NCBI RefSeq assembly: GCF_030758295.1
Contig: NZ_CP132335.1
Span: forward strand, 4,192,412 to 4,256,411
Direction: 5' to 3'
From: Pararhizobium sp. IMCC21322
GTDB taxonomy: Bacteria; Pseudomonadota; Alphaproteobacteria; Rhizobiales; GCA-2746425
DNA: 64,000 bases
Shown here: in pieces, positions 27,147-35,779 of the stretch
Position numbering within the stretch: position 1 is the first letter of the stretch
How the letters are laid out: each line of letters opens with the position of its first letter
Notes under the pieces: model-generated
What the model was told of the DNA's origin: nothing
Seen by the model: only the letters and a program-made list of their open reading frames with translations
The model's database searches: none
Program-made: the position numbers and the translations under genes

Positions 27147-28250
27147 ATGTTCGACCTTTTGGAAAATTTGCGTGAAACCTATGAGACGGCAACACTGGTG
27201 GTGTTTGCCGCTTTTGGGCTTGGCATTCTGTTTGGTATCATTGCGGAAATCAGCAAATACTGCATGCGTGCGGCAGTTGCTGAATGGGCAACACCATCAC
27301 AAGACAATAAGCCAGCCAGATATAGCACAGGCTTGATCGGATTTGCCGTTCTCGCGGCGCTCATCGGCACACAGGCCATGCATTACACCGGCCTTATCGA
27401 CTTGTCGCAAAGCATTTACTGGTCTGTCCCCATCCGCCCATTGTCCCTCATCGTTGGCGGCCTGCTGTTCGGCATTGGCATGGTGCTCACAGGTGGCTGT
27501 GTCAGCCGCCTTCTGGTACTGGCAGCTTCTGGAAATGCCCGCGCTGTCGTGACGCTTCTGGTTACCGGCATTGCGGCCTACGCAACCTTGCGCGGCATTT
27601 TGGCTTTGCCAAGAATTGAACTGGAAAACCTCATCGCAAGTGAGGTCACTCCATCTGCCCTGTTTGCAGATAATGAAAGCCTCATCACTGTATTTTTCGG
27701 CCTCGTAATGGCGCTGGCAATTGGTGTCATTCTCAGCACCAGAGGGCGCGGCTTTGGACGCGCAGCGCTGCCAGGCATTGCCATTGGTCTGCTGGTGGTT
27801 CTGGGATGGTTCATTACAGGTGTTGTGGGGCTGGACGATTTTGAACCGACCCAACTGACATCACTCAGCTTTGTCGCGCCAATTGCGGAAAGCGTGCAAT
27901 ATCTGATGATCTTCACCGGCGACACAATACGCTTTTCAATTGCATTGGTTGGTGGCGTTTTGGTAGGTGCTTTTGTCAGCGCGGCCATATCCGGCCGCTT
28001 CCGCTTTCAGGGCTTTGTCAATGAGCGCTCCGTGTTGCGCTACCTCAGCGGTGCGGTGCTGATGGGTTTCGGCGGAGTGACTGCGCTGGGCTGCACAGTT
28101 GGCCAAGGCGTAACAGGCCTTTCAACCGTCGCACCATCATCGCTGATTTCACTTGCTGCCATTCTGGTGGGAAGCTTTGCCACGATGAAACTGCAGGCTT
28201 CGCGCCGCCCGCAGGGCGACGCGCTTTCAAAGCTTATTCCGGCGGAGTAG
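27147..28250 (+). CDS. soxT: YeeE/YedE-family sulfur compound transporter (SoxT1)
   Basis: The protein has about ten spans and two copies of the family motif: LLFGIGMVLTGGCVSRLL near the middle of the first half and LMGFGGVTALGCTVGQGVTG near the end, with the conserved Cys residues that relay thiosulfate in TsuA-type channels. The ATG at 27147 is preferred over a TTG at 27129. It is convergent with soxF and follows the metallo-hydrolase by 141 bp. A second paralogue lies at 29882-30970. Confidence 0.9.
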   Translation: MFDLLENLRETYETATLVVFAAFGLGILFGIIAEISKYCMRAAVAEWATPSQDNKPARYSTGLIGFAVLAALIGTQAMHYTGLIDLSQSIYWSVPIRPLSLIVGGLLFGIGMVLTGGCVSRLLVLAASGNARAVVTLLVTGIAAYATLRGILALPRIELENLIASEVTPSALFADNESLITVFFGLVMALAIGVILSTRGRGFGRAALPGIAIGLLVVLGWFITGVVGLDDFEPTQLTSLSFVAPIAESVQYLMIFTGDTIRFSIALVGGVLVGAFVSAAISGRFRFQGFVNERSVLRYLSGAVLMGFGGVTALGCTVGQGVTGLSTVAPSSLISLAAILVGSFATMKLQASRRPQGDALSKLIPAE

Positions 28251-28266
28251 CTTTAGACTTCAGGAC

Positions 28267-29544
28267 CTATCCGAACAAATCATCGGTCATCGCTTCATAC
28301 CAGCTTTCAGATTCCTCATAAGTTGTCCTGCGAAGCTCATCACTTTCACCGGTTTGTGAGATAAAGCTTTCAACACTTTCAATTGATTCAGCTCCTGCCT
28401 GATACCGCGCACCAACCTTCACGCCATCATTGGGCGCAATCAGGCTCCAGCATGTATTGGCAAAACGGGCTTCAAACATACGGCTGTCGGTAAGCTCTGC
28501 CCGAATATGATTGGCTGCCACCTTGGCCTGACTGTTGGCGGAGAAACCCGATTTCGGCATGGCAGATGCAACAGACGCATCCCCAAGAACATAAATCGCC
28601 TCATCGGCTTTCGTTTGCATCGATGCCGGCACAATCGGTGCCCAGTCACCATCCGTCACACCAGCATGCATGGCAATCGCGCCAGCCTTTTGCCCCGGAA
28701 TCACACTCATTGCATCTGCTTCAAACGTGTCAAAATCGGTCTCGACAGACATGTTCTCGGTATCAACATTTAGGATACCACCATGAATATCTGACCCAAT
28801 CCACTCCACCATCCCCGGATAGTGTTTCTCCCACCCTTCAGAAAACAGGCCCTGCTTTGAAAACTTCTCTTTGGGATCCAGTACAATGATTTTTGCAGTC
28901 GGGTTTGTCTGTTTGAGAATATGGGCGATCATGGAGACGCGCTCATAAGGACCGGGAGGGCATCGATAGGGATTTGGTGGCGGCACCATGATGTAGGTTC
29001 CACCCTCAGGCAATGCCTCAACCTGCGCTTTGATGATTTGAACCTGGGTCCCCGATTTCCAGCCATGAGGCACGCGGCTTTGCGCCTCAACCGAATAACC
29101 CGGAACGCTGTCATATTTCATGTCGATACCGGGCGACAGCACCAGTCTGTCATAGCCAATACTGGCTCCGGACCCCAGCGCTACGGTTTTCGCAGCACCA
29201 TCCACCCCTACAGCCCAGTCATGCACGACATTGATGCCATGTTCGGTCACCAGCCTGTCATAGCCATGCCCGGTGGAGGCAAAATCACGAAAGCCGCCCA
29301 GATAAAGATTTGAAAAGAAGCATGTGTAATAGCGTTTGTTGGGCTCAACCAGCGTCACGTCAATCTCACCGTTTGAATCCTTGGCAATATAGCGTGCGGC
29401 CGTCGCACCACCGGCACCGCCACCAACAACCACCACTTTGGGCTTTGCTCCGAAGGCAATGTTCGGCGTGGCCAGAGTGCTCAATGACGCTGCTCCCAAA
29501 AGCGTATTAAACTTCCGCCTGGAAAGTTTTGATGAAATGGACAT
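28267..29544 (-). CDS. soxF: SoxF, flavoprotein of flavocytochrome c sulfide dehydrogenase
   Basis: The start at 29544 has GAGGAGG upstream; a Tat signal (SRRKFNTLLGAASLSTLA) exports the folded flavoprotein. The FAD motif is VVVVGGGAGGATAARYIA at about residues 36-53. Redox-active Cys candidates lie in RYYTCFFSNL and ARFANTCWSL, matching the FCSD catalytic pair. The C-terminal FCSD-flavin domain is present. It oxidises sulfide and passes electrons to the cytochrome SoxE encoded 11 bp upstream. Confidence 0.93.
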   Translation of the reverse strand: MSISSKLSRRKFNTLLGAASLSTLATPNIAFGAKPKVVVVGGGAGGATAARYIAKDSNGEIDVTLVEPNKRYYTCFFSNLYLGGFRDFASTGHGYDRLVTEHGINVVHDWAVGVDGAAKTVALGSGASIGYDRLVLSPGIDMKYDSVPGYSVEAQSRVPHGWKSGTQVQIIKAQVEALPEGGTYIMVPPPNPYRCPPGPYERVSMIAHILKQTNPTAKIIVLDPKEKFSKQGLFSEGWEKHYPGMVEWIGSDIHGGILNVDTENMSVETDFDTFEADAMSVIPGQKAGAIAMHAGVTDGDWAPIVPASMQTKADEAIYVLGDASVASAMPKSGFSANSQAKVAANHIRAELTDSRMFEARFANTCWSLIAPNDGVKVGARYQAGAESIESVESFISQTGESDELRRTTYEESESWYEAMTDDLFG

Positions 29545-29555
29545 GCGTTTCCTCC

Positions 29556-29885
29556 TCATTCAGTTGGTAAAGTCGCAAAATAAGCAGCAAGCGCCGCCAG
29601 TTGTTCCTCATCCAGGCCGCTTGCAATTGTCTGCATGGCAATATTTTCCAGGGTTTTCGATTTATAGCCCTGCATCACCGCCATGAAGGTTTCTTCCTCA
29701 AGGCCCGCAATGGATGGAATTTGCCGCCCGTCATCACTGCCAGCAATGCCAGCACTGTGGCAGGACGCACATTCCGCCGCAAGATACGCGCCATATTCCA
29801 CATCACCGGCAGAAGAAGCGTGAACAAAACCAAACAGCAACAAGCCCGAAACTGAAATGTATCGGGCCATATTCAGATATCTCAT
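29556..29885 (-). CDS. soxE: SoxE, monoheme cytochrome c subunit of sulfide dehydrogenase
   Basis: A 109-residue exported protein with signal peptide (up to SSAG) and one heme-binding CASCH at residues 39-43; distal Met candidates lie in AVMQGYK and IAMQTIASG. It is the electron-accepting partner of SoxF. Its ATG overlaps the stop of the upstream SoxT gene (ATGA at 29882-29885), showing tight coupling. Confidence 0.92.
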   Translation of the reverse strand: MRYLNMARYISVSGLLLFGFVHASSAGDVEYGAYLAAECASCHSAGIAGSDDGRQIPSIAGLEEETFMAVMQGYKSKTLENIAMQTIASGLDEEQLAALAAYFATLPTE

Positions 29886-30970
29886 TGACGGTTCCCCAAC
29901 GGCCAGACCTGTTTCAAAGGCTCAAGCGCGGAGCCATGAACCAGCGCATGCAGGCCAATCCACGCGCCCAGATACATCCCCACCAAGGCTATCGGTGCGG
30001 AATAGGCCAATGCTGACGCTGCTGAAAGGCCCTGCCCCACTGTGCAGCCCAGCGCGGTAACGCCACCAAACCCCATGAGAACACCACCCAACATTTGCCG
30101 ACGCATTTCACGGGCGTCATCGCACACTTCCCAGCGAAAATGCCGTTGGATGAGGGTAGTAATTGCAGCTCCGACAACGACACCAGCAACGGCACCGATG
30201 CCAAATTTCAAACTCGCGCCCGTCATTGTCATCACATAGATCAGAGTTTCGCCCAATGGCGCAGAAAACGTAAATGATTCAAGAGGGTAAGCTTCAAACG
30301 GATCATACGCCAATACGCCTGTGGCAAACCAGCCAAAGGCAATGGTCAGCCCCACCAGCGCAGCCGTGAAAAGCACCCTGACATTCTGCCGCAGCGCTTT
30401 GGAAGACAGACAAAACCCGGCGAGCAAGACGGCCAGAAAAATGCCAGAAATGCTGGCTGGAACGCCAATGAATTGTTCAATTGCAAATGCAAAACCGGCA
30501 TTGCTCGGGTCAACATTTCTGGCAGGCACACCAAGACCGATCCGCAGATAGGCCGCCGCGCCACCTATCGTGGCATAGGCGGTAATGCCCATCACAAGAA
30601 AAGTAACAATTGACTTCAAATCTCCGCCGCCAATGCGGGCCAGAGTTCCAAATCCACATGTCCCGACAAGTGACATGCCAAAGCCGAAAATCAGACTTCC
30701 CACAAGGGTGGCAACCAAAGTCGTCGGTGATGCAAGATAGAATGTCCGGGAAATATCAATCAGGCCACTGCCATGCAGCCCATAGGTCGCAAGTGCGCCA
30801 ATGGCAATTGCAAGGCCCCACATACGCAAGCGCAGACCGTTTCCGGCAAGCACTTTGTCTTCAATGGCCCCAAGCGTGCAAAACCGTCCCCAACGCGCCG
30901 CAAAGCCAAGGACCGCACCGCCTGCCAGCCCGCAAAGAGCTGCAGTCGTGCCCGGCGACAGCTCCTCCAT
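29882..30970 (-). CDS. soxT: YeeE/YedE-family sulfur compound transporter (SoxT2)
   Basis: A 362-residue membrane protein with the same two motifs as SoxT1: FGFGMSLVGTCGFGTLARIG and LMGFGGVTALGCTVGQGLSA. Its place between soxR and soxEF in the leftward unit suggests import of thiosulfate or another sulfur compound for the Sox system or for signalling to SoxR. A candidate SoxR operator lies 18-37 bp before its start. Confidence 0.92.
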   Translation of the reverse strand: MEELSPGTTAALCGLAGGAVLGFAARWGRFCTLGAIEDKVLAGNGLRLRMWGLAIAIGALATYGLHGSGLIDISRTFYLASPTTLVATLVGSLIFGFGMSLVGTCGFGTLARIGGGDLKSIVTFLVMGITAYATIGGAAAYLRIGLGVPARNVDPSNAGFAFAIEQFIGVPASISGIFLAVLLAGFCLSSKALRQNVRVLFTAALVGLTIAFGWFATGVLAYDPFEAYPLESFTFSAPLGETLIYVMTMTGASLKFGIGAVAGVVVGAAITTLIQRHFRWEVCDDAREMRRQMLGGVLMGFGGVTALGCTVGQGLSAASALAYSAPIALVGMYLGAWIGLHALVHGSALEPLKQVWPLGNRQ

Positions 30971-30987
30971 GCTGCAGACCTCCCGAC

Positions 30988-31007
30988 ATATTAGTTTTTT
31001 TGAATAT
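30988..31007 (-). promoter_or_regulatory. candidate SoxR operator, site 2
   Basis: ATATTA-GTTTTTTT-GAATAT matches the dyad ATATTC-N8-GAATAT with one mismatch. It lies in the 80-bp gap between soxR and the SoxT2 gene, so soxT-E-F may have their own SoxR-controlled promoter. Confidence 0.6.
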
Positions 31008-31050
31008 ATACGATATCAACCTGATTTGCAATCAGAGGGTAGGCAACTGC

Positions 31051-31422
31051 TCAGCAATTATCCTCACAGAACAGGTCATAGACCAGCCCGATCATCCGCT
31101 CCACGCGCTCATCAGCCAGCGAATAATACATCACTTTCCCCTCGCGGCGGGTTTTGACCAGACCTTCCAGCCTGAGGCGTGCAAGCTGCTGCGAAACCGC
31201 AGCTTGGCGGGCGGACAACAACTCTTCCATTTCGGTCACCGAGCATTCGCCCTCGACAAGACGACACAGGATCATCAATCGCCCTTCATGACCAAGCGCC
31301 TTGAGAAAATCGGTTGCCTCTTTGGCGCTGTCCATCATGGCATCCATGGATTTACCATCGCGCAGAACCGGCACAGCATTGGAGGATTGAGAACGGCTAT
31401 CAGTTACAGACATGTCGAGCAC
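31051..31422 (-). CDS. soxR: SoxR, ArsR-family sulfur-responsive repressor
   Basis: The 123-residue protein (GTG 31422; an ATG at 31413 is possible) has the winged helix SVTEMEELLSARQAAVSQQL followed by the beta wing REGKVMYYSL. Cys53, Cys60, Cys119 and Cys123 are present; Cys60 (in EGECSVTEM) and Cys119 (in LFCEDNC) match the thiol pair of the BigR/SqrR/SoxR group, which senses persulfide by forming a tetrasulfide bridge. It should repress the sox arms when reactive sulfur is low. It starts 5 bp after soxS. Confidence 0.94.
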   Translation of the reverse strand: MLDMSVTDSRSQSSNAVPVLRDGKSMDAMMDSAKEATDFLKALGHEGRLMILCRLVEGECSVTEMEELLSARQAAVSQQLARLRLEGLVKTRREGKVMYYSLADERVERMIGLVYDLFCEDNC

Positions 31423-31427
31423 ACCAG

Positions 31428-31907
31428 TCAGGTTTTTGTGGCGCTGCCCAACGCCAGTGGGTCCGAAGTCGGCGCCGCAGAATCAAGCGGAGGAACAGAT
31501 CCTGGGGAGGAGGCAGGTAGCTTTTTTATGAGATCAGATAACATCCACCAAAACAACTCGTCACCGGGATATCCACGAATGCGGCCCAGTTCAACACCAT
31601 CTTCAACCAGCACAAAGCTGGGCGTGAAGCGTTCAATCCGGATGCCGCGCAGATCGTCAGGCATAGGTTCGTGAATATCGACACTGCGCAACGGCGCCCG
31701 TTTGCCCTCATCTGTTTTGGGATAAATCGGACCAATTTCCGCATGCCAGCGTTCGCACCATTGGCAGGCTTTTTGCTCCATCATAATCAGCTCCGCAGCT
31801 TTCGCCGGAACAACCCAGAAACAGGTCATCAAGCCCAACGCCAGCAGCGTGTGAATGGGTTTTCCGAATCTCAACAGCAGGCCTTTCTGAAATAGTCTTT
31901 TACGCAT
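31428..31907 (-). CDS. soxS: SoxS, periplasmic thioredoxin-like protein
   Basis: An N-terminal signal anchor precedes a short thioredoxin-like domain with the CxxC site CQWC at residues 48-51. In Paracoccus SoxS reactivates SoxYZ by reducing wrongly bound thiols. The C-terminal tail is Pro/Ser-rich. It is the first gene of the leftward arm, divergent from soxV with 118 bp between. Confidence 0.9.
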   Translation of the reverse strand: MRKRLFQKGLLLRFGKPIHTLLALGLMTCFWVVPAKAAELIMMEQKACQWCERWHAEIGPIYPKTDEGKRAPLRSVDIHEPMPDDLRGIRIERFTPSFVLVEDGVELGRIRGYPGDELFWWMLSDLIKKLPASSPGSVPPLDSAAPTSDPLALGSATKT

Positions 31908-31951
31908 TTCATAACTTTATAGCAGCTTTCGCGATTGCTGAAAACAAAAAC

Positions 31952-31971
31952 AAATTGTAATATCTGAATAT
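31952..31971. promoter_or_regulatory. candidate SoxR operator, site 3 (soxS-soxV control region)
   Basis: AAATTG-TAATATCT-GAATAT fits the dyad with a perfect right half and two mismatches on the left. It lies in the divergent control region, 55 bp before the soxV start. SoxR of Pseudaminobacter is known to bind the equivalent s-v interval. Confidence 0.5.
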
Positions 31972-32025
31972 GAACTGTGCCGCACGGCGTATTTGAGACG
32001 GCTCAGACAGGGTGGAACAAGCAGC

Positions 32026-32763
32026 ATGGACCTTACTGTATCATTGAGCGGCGCACTGGCGGCCGGGCTGTTGTCCTTCGCCTCCCCGTGCGTGCTGCCA
32101 CTTGTCCCTCCCTATCTGTGTTTTCTGGCTGGCGTCAGTCTCGACGAACTGACCGATGACGAACGGCCGCCAGTGCTGATGGGCCGGGTTGTTATGGCAT
32201 CTTTGTTCTTTGTGCTGGGCTTTGCCACAGTGTTTGTTGCCCTGGGGGCAAGTGCTTCCCTGGTTGGATCTTTTGTCACCCAGCACCTGACCACACTCAG
32301 CTATGTTGCAGGTGTCATCATAATCATTCTTGGCCTGCATTTTTTAGGCGTTCTGCGCATCGGCCTGTTGTTTCGCGAAGCCCGGTTTCAAGTGCGCAAC
32401 AAGCCTATTGGCCTGCTGGGAGCCTATGTGGTCGGGCTGGCGTTCGCATTCGGCTGGACACCTTGCGTCGGCCCGGTCCTGGCCACCATATTGCTGGTTG
32501 CAAGCACAAGTGGCGATCCTTTGAATGGAGCCATCTTGCTGTTTACCTACGCCCTTGGCATTGGCATCCCGTTCATTTTGGCGGCTTTCTTCGCCGGGCC
32601 ATTCATGCGCTTTATGGGCCGCTTTCGCAGACACATGGCCATGGTTGAAAAAATCATGGGCGGCCTGCTGGTCGTGACCGGAATTCTGTTTCTGACCGGA
32701 TCCATGCAAACTCTATCCTATCTCATGCTCGAGTGGTTTCCAGCCCTCGGCCAGATCGGTTAG
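32026..32763 (+). CDS. soxV: SoxV, CcdA-type thiol electron carrier
   Basis: With the ATG at 32026 the 245-residue protein has six spans and the two CcdA cysteines in FASPCVLPLVPP and FGWTPCVGPV. It moves reducing equivalents from cytoplasmic thioredoxin across the inner membrane to SoxW and so to SoxYZ. It opens the rightward sox arm. Its stop codon lies in a 9-bp tandem repeat. Confidence 0.94.
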   Translation: MDLTVSLSGALAAGLLSFASPCVLPLVPPYLCFLAGVSLDELTDDERPPVLMGRVVMASLFFVLGFATVFVALGASASLVGSFVTQHLTTLSYVAGVIIIILGLHFLGVLRIGLLFREARFQVRNKPIGLLGAYVVGLAFAFGWTPCVGPVLATILLVASTSGDPLNGAILLFTYALGIGIPFILAAFFAGPFMRFMGRFRRHMAMVEKIMGGLLVVTGILFLTGSMQTLSYLMLEWFPALGQIG

Positions 32764-32780
32764 ATCGGTTAGATCGGTTA
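32754..32780 (+). repeat. three tandem copies of GATCGGTTA over the soxV stop
   Basis: The 9-bp unit keeps the reading frame, so soxV is followed by three in-frame stops (TAG, TAG, TAA). The tract lies 28 bp before the soxW start. Confidence 0.95.
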
Positions 32781-32808
32781 AAACTGAAATAAACCTTTGG
32801 AGGATAAG

Positions 32809-33405
32809 ATGAAATCTCTGTTTGCAATTCTAACGGTTGCTTTTCTGGGTCTTGGCACCCCTGCCCTTGGCGCTCAGATCGGCGATGATGGGCTTCACAA
32901 ACAACCATGGTTCAGCACGACATTCCGGGATATTGCCGAAGATATTGAAACGGCAGAGGCCGAAGGAAAGCGGCTGGCGATGATCTTCGAGCAGCGCGGC
33001 TGCATCTATTGCGAACGCCTTCATGAAACCGTGTTGTCAGACCCCGAGGTCGCCGCCTACATTCAGGAGCATTTTATTGTCGTCCAGTACAACATGTTCG
33101 GCGATGAGGAAGTCATCGATCTTGATGGCCGCGAGTTGACCGAAAAGACTGCAGCACGCGCCTGGAGCGTTGTCTTCACACCAACCATCATGTTCTTGCC
33201 AGAGACCGTGCCTGAGACCGTGCCAGAGGGCATGACAGCCGCGCAGGCCGCTGTCGCCACCATGCCCGGTGCGTTTGGTAAATGGACGTCCCTCCACATG
33301 TTCCAATGGGTTGTTGAAAAAGGTTATGAGACGGACGAGCACTTCCAGAAATACCATGCAAGAAAACTGGAAGAAGCCCGCGCCAGCGGAGCTTTGGTCG
33401 AATGA
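32809..33405 (+). CDS. soxW: SoxW, periplasmic thioredoxin
   Basis: The ATG at 32809 follows TTGGAGGATAAG. A signal peptide (to LGA) is followed by a thioredoxin fold with CIYC at residues 65-68 and the cis-Pro loop VVFTPTIMFL. It accepts electrons from SoxV. A short repeat ETVPETVPE lies after the cis-Pro loop. The 147-bp gap to soxX holds a candidate SoxR site. Confidence 0.93.
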   Translation: MKSLFAILTVAFLGLGTPALGAQIGDDGLHKQPWFSTTFRDIAEDIETAEAEGKRLAMIFEQRGCIYCERLHETVLSDPEVAAYIQEHFIVVQYNMFGDEEVIDLDGRELTEKTAARAWSVVFTPTIMFLPETVPETVPEGMTAAQAAVATMPGAFGKWTSLHMFQWVVEKGYETDEHFQKYHARKLEEARASGALVE

Positions 33406-33463
33406 CTGAAACGGCCAACCGCGAAAAATATGCTCCATATCTGCTGCAATGCAGCACAAGAAC

Positions 33464-33483
33464 CTATTCATAAGTTTGAATTT
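33464..33483 (+). promoter_or_regulatory. candidate SoxR operator, site 4 (soxW-soxX gap)
   Basis: CTATTC-ATAAGTTT-GAATTT has the exact ATTC-N8-GAAT core. It is 69 bp before the soxX start. The w-x interval is a known SoxR-bound region in Pseudaminobacter. Confidence 0.6.
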
Positions 33484-33552
33484 GTGATTGCCTTTTGCAG
33501 GTGGTTATTGCATCCTCACGGCAGCAGTTAAGGCTGCTTAGGGGAGAAAATT

Positions 33553-34065
33553 ATGAGATATGGAAAACTGCGCGCAGGTGCCACGACACTCGCTGCCGCC
33601 GGTCTGGGCGCCGGTCTGGGTGTTGCATTGTTCGGAAGTGCTATGGCCGCTGAGATAGCGCCAAAGCAGGTGGTTTACGATGAAGGCAAGGTGTCAGCAT
33701 CTCTGTCCGGCATGCCGGGTGATGTCGAGGCTGGTCGCAAAGTGATGACAACACGTGGTCAGGGCAATTGCATTGCCTGCCACGAGGTGACTGCGCTTAA
33801 TGAAGTGCCCTTTCACGGCGAAGTTGGCCCACCACTTGATGGCGCTGGCGAACGTTGGACTGAAGCGGAATTGCGCGGCATTGTCGCCAACTCCAAGATG
33901 ACCTTCGAAGGTTCAATGATGCCATCCTTCTATAAGGTCAGTGGCTATATTCGACCCGGAAACGCCTTTACGGGAAAAGCTGCGAAAACAGCGGAATTAC
34001 CACCTCTTCTGACAGCTCAGCAGATCGAAGACGTGGTGGCATATCTTCTGACACTGAAAGAATAA
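33553..34065 (+). CDS. soxX: SoxX, monoheme cytochrome c
   Basis: A signal peptide to about residue 33 (AMAA) leads a 170-residue protein with heme motif CIACH at 73-77 and a Met-ligand candidate in SMMPSFYKV. It joins SoxA to make the SoxXA enzyme, which oxidatively joins thiosulfate to the carrier Cys of SoxY. GGGGAG precedes the start. Confidence 0.95.
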   Translation: MRYGKLRAGATTLAAAGLGAGLGVALFGSAMAAEIAPKQVVYDEGKVSASLSGMPGDVEAGRKVMTTRGQGNCIACHEVTALNEVPFHGEVGPPLDGAGERWTEAELRGIVANSKMTFEGSMMPSFYKVSGYIRPGNAFTGKAAKTAELPPLLTAQQIEDVVAYLLTLKE

Positions 34066-34104
34066 TCCAGCGTCAGAATTGCCTTTAAGATAGGAGACAG
34101 ATCG

Positions 34105-34524
34105 ATGGAACTCACAAGACGCAAGGCCTTGATGCTGGGAGCCGGTGCAACCGCTCTTGCATTCATGCCGTTTACACCTGCCACAGCTGCCGTTGAAGAT
34201 GCGATAGCTGAATTTACCGGCGGCGCAGATGTAAGCGAAGGTGATATTACCCTGACAACGCCGGAAATTGCAGAGAACGGCAATACTGTGCCGATTTCAG
34301 TTGACGCGCCGGGTGCGGTGTCAATTGCCATTTTTGCCGCTGGCAACCCCAGCCCTGACGTGGTGACCTTCAATTTCGGTCCATTGGCAGCCTCGCACAG
34401 TGCGTCCACCAGAATGCGTCTGGCTGGCACACAGGATGTGATTGCGATTGCCAAGATGTCGGACGGATCATTCGTGCGTGCAGCGAACCAGGTTAAAGTA
34501 ACAATCGGCGGCTGCGGCGGTTAA
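34105..34524 (+). CDS. soxY: SoxY, covalent sulfur carrier
   Basis: A Tat-type signal (MELTRRKALMLGAGA) and the C-terminal swinging arm ending GGCGG, with the carrier Cys two residues from the end, identify SoxY (139 residues). Sulfur intermediates are attached to that Cys. It forms a heterodimer with SoxZ, encoded 17 bp downstream. Confidence 0.96.
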   Translation: MELTRRKALMLGAGATALAFMPFTPATAAVEDAIAEFTGGADVSEGDITLTTPEIAENGNTVPISVDAPGAVSIAIFAAGNPSPDVVTFNFGPLAASHSASTRMRLAGTQDVIAIAKMSDGSFVRAANQVKVTIGGCGG

Positions 34525-34541
34525 GATAAGGAGACGGGCTC

Positions 34542-34871
34542 ATGGCCAAAGGTGTAAAACCACGTGTGAAAGTTCCAAAGTCGGTATCGGCTGGCGAAAC
34601 GATCACCATCAAGACCCTGATCAGCCACAAAATGGAATCAGGCCAACGCAAAGACAAAGAAGGCAATCTCATTCCGCGTTCGATCATCAACCGTTTCACG
34701 TGTGAGTTTAACGGTGAAACAGTAATCGACGTGAATCTGGAACCTGCTATCTCGACCAATCCGTATTTTGAATTCGAAGCCAAGGTTCCCGAAGCTGGTG
34801 ATTTCAAATTCACCTGGTACGACGATGACGGCTCAGTCTACGAAGAAACAAAATCCATCGCGGTGAATTGA
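34542..34871 (+). CDS. soxZ: SoxZ, partner of the sulfur carrier
   Basis: A 109-residue immunoglobulin-like protein without a signal peptide, exported with SoxY by the Tat system. Family wording is clear: KGVKPRVKVPKSVSAGETI, KTLISHKMESGQRKD and FKFTWYDDDGSVYEE. Confidence 0.96.
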   Translation: MAKGVKPRVKVPKSVSAGETITIKTLISHKMESGQRKDKEGNLIPRSIINRFTCEFNGETVIDVNLEPAISTNPYFEFEAKVPEAGDFKFTWYDDDGSVYEETKSIAVN

Positions 34872-34902
34872 CGCGACCGACTGAATAATGGGGAGGAAAC
34901 AC

Positions 34903-35757
34903 ATGCGATCGATCTCACTGAGGATTTTGGCCTCTGTTACCGCGCTTGCGGTAATGGGAAGTCTGAGCGCAATGGCCGAGGAACTGCCGGAACTGGTCAT
35001 TAATGAAGACATTGAAATGGTGACCCGGACCAAGGCTCCGGCTCATCTGGAGAATCTCGACGAGGTTCGTTCCGGATGGACATTTCGCACGAAGGAAACC
35101 CAGGCATTCCAGATGGATGATTTCGATAATCCCGGAATGATCTTTGTCGATCAGGCTCTGGACACTTGGGAAACCGTTGACGGGGCAGCAGGCAAATCCT
35201 GTGCCTCCTGTCACGAAGGCCCTGAAAGCATGGCAGGCATGCGGGCATCCATGCCGAAGTGGAACGAAGACGCTGGCGCCGTCTGGACCATGGAAATGTA
35301 CATCAATGACTGCCGCGAAAACCGCATGCAGGCAGACGCATGGGGCTGGAAGTCGCAGCCGATGCTGAACATGAATGCACTCATTTCCCTGCAATCCCGC
35401 GGAATGCCGGTGGACGTCAAGATTGACGGCCCTGCCCAATCCACATGGGAAAAGGGCAAGGAAATGTATTACACGCGGTATGGTCAGCTGGAGCTGTCCT
35501 GCGCCAATTGTCATGAAGAGAATTATGACAATTACATTCGGGCTGATCATCTGTCCCAGGGCCAGATCAATGGCTTTCCGGTCTACCGCCTGAAGCAGGC
35601 CAATCTGATCACGTCCCATAATCGGTTCAAAGGCTGCATCCGCGACACCCGCGCAGAAACCTTCAGCGAAGGTTCTCCGGAGTTTGTTGCGCTTGAGCTT
35701 TATGTCAGCTCACGGGGCAATGGCCTGTCTGTTGAAGCACCATCTGTGCGCAACTGA
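34903..35757 (+). CDS. soxA: SoxA, diheme cytochrome c
   Basis: The ATG at 34903 has GGGGAGGAAAC upstream. After a signal peptide (to AMA) there are two heme motifs, CASCH at 100-104 and CANCH at 200-204, plus the active-site Cys245 in RFKGCIRDTR, which carries a persulfide in known SoxA. It is the diheme form. It works with SoxX to load thiosulfate on SoxYZ. A stable hairpin follows 23 bp after the stop. Confidence 0.96.
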   Translation: MRSISLRILASVTALAVMGSLSAMAEELPELVINEDIEMVTRTKAPAHLENLDEVRSGWTFRTKETQAFQMDDFDNPGMIFVDQALDTWETVDGAAGKSCASCHEGPESMAGMRASMPKWNEDAGAVWTMEMYINDCRENRMQADAWGWKSQPMLNMNALISLQSRGMPVDVKIDGPAQSTWEKGKEMYYTRYGQLELSCANCHEENYDNYIRADHLSQGQINGFPVYRLKQANLITSHNRFKGCIRDTRAETFSEGSPEFVALELYVSSRGNGLSVEAPSVRN

Positions 35758-35779
35758 TTTGATCGCCACACCATAAACC

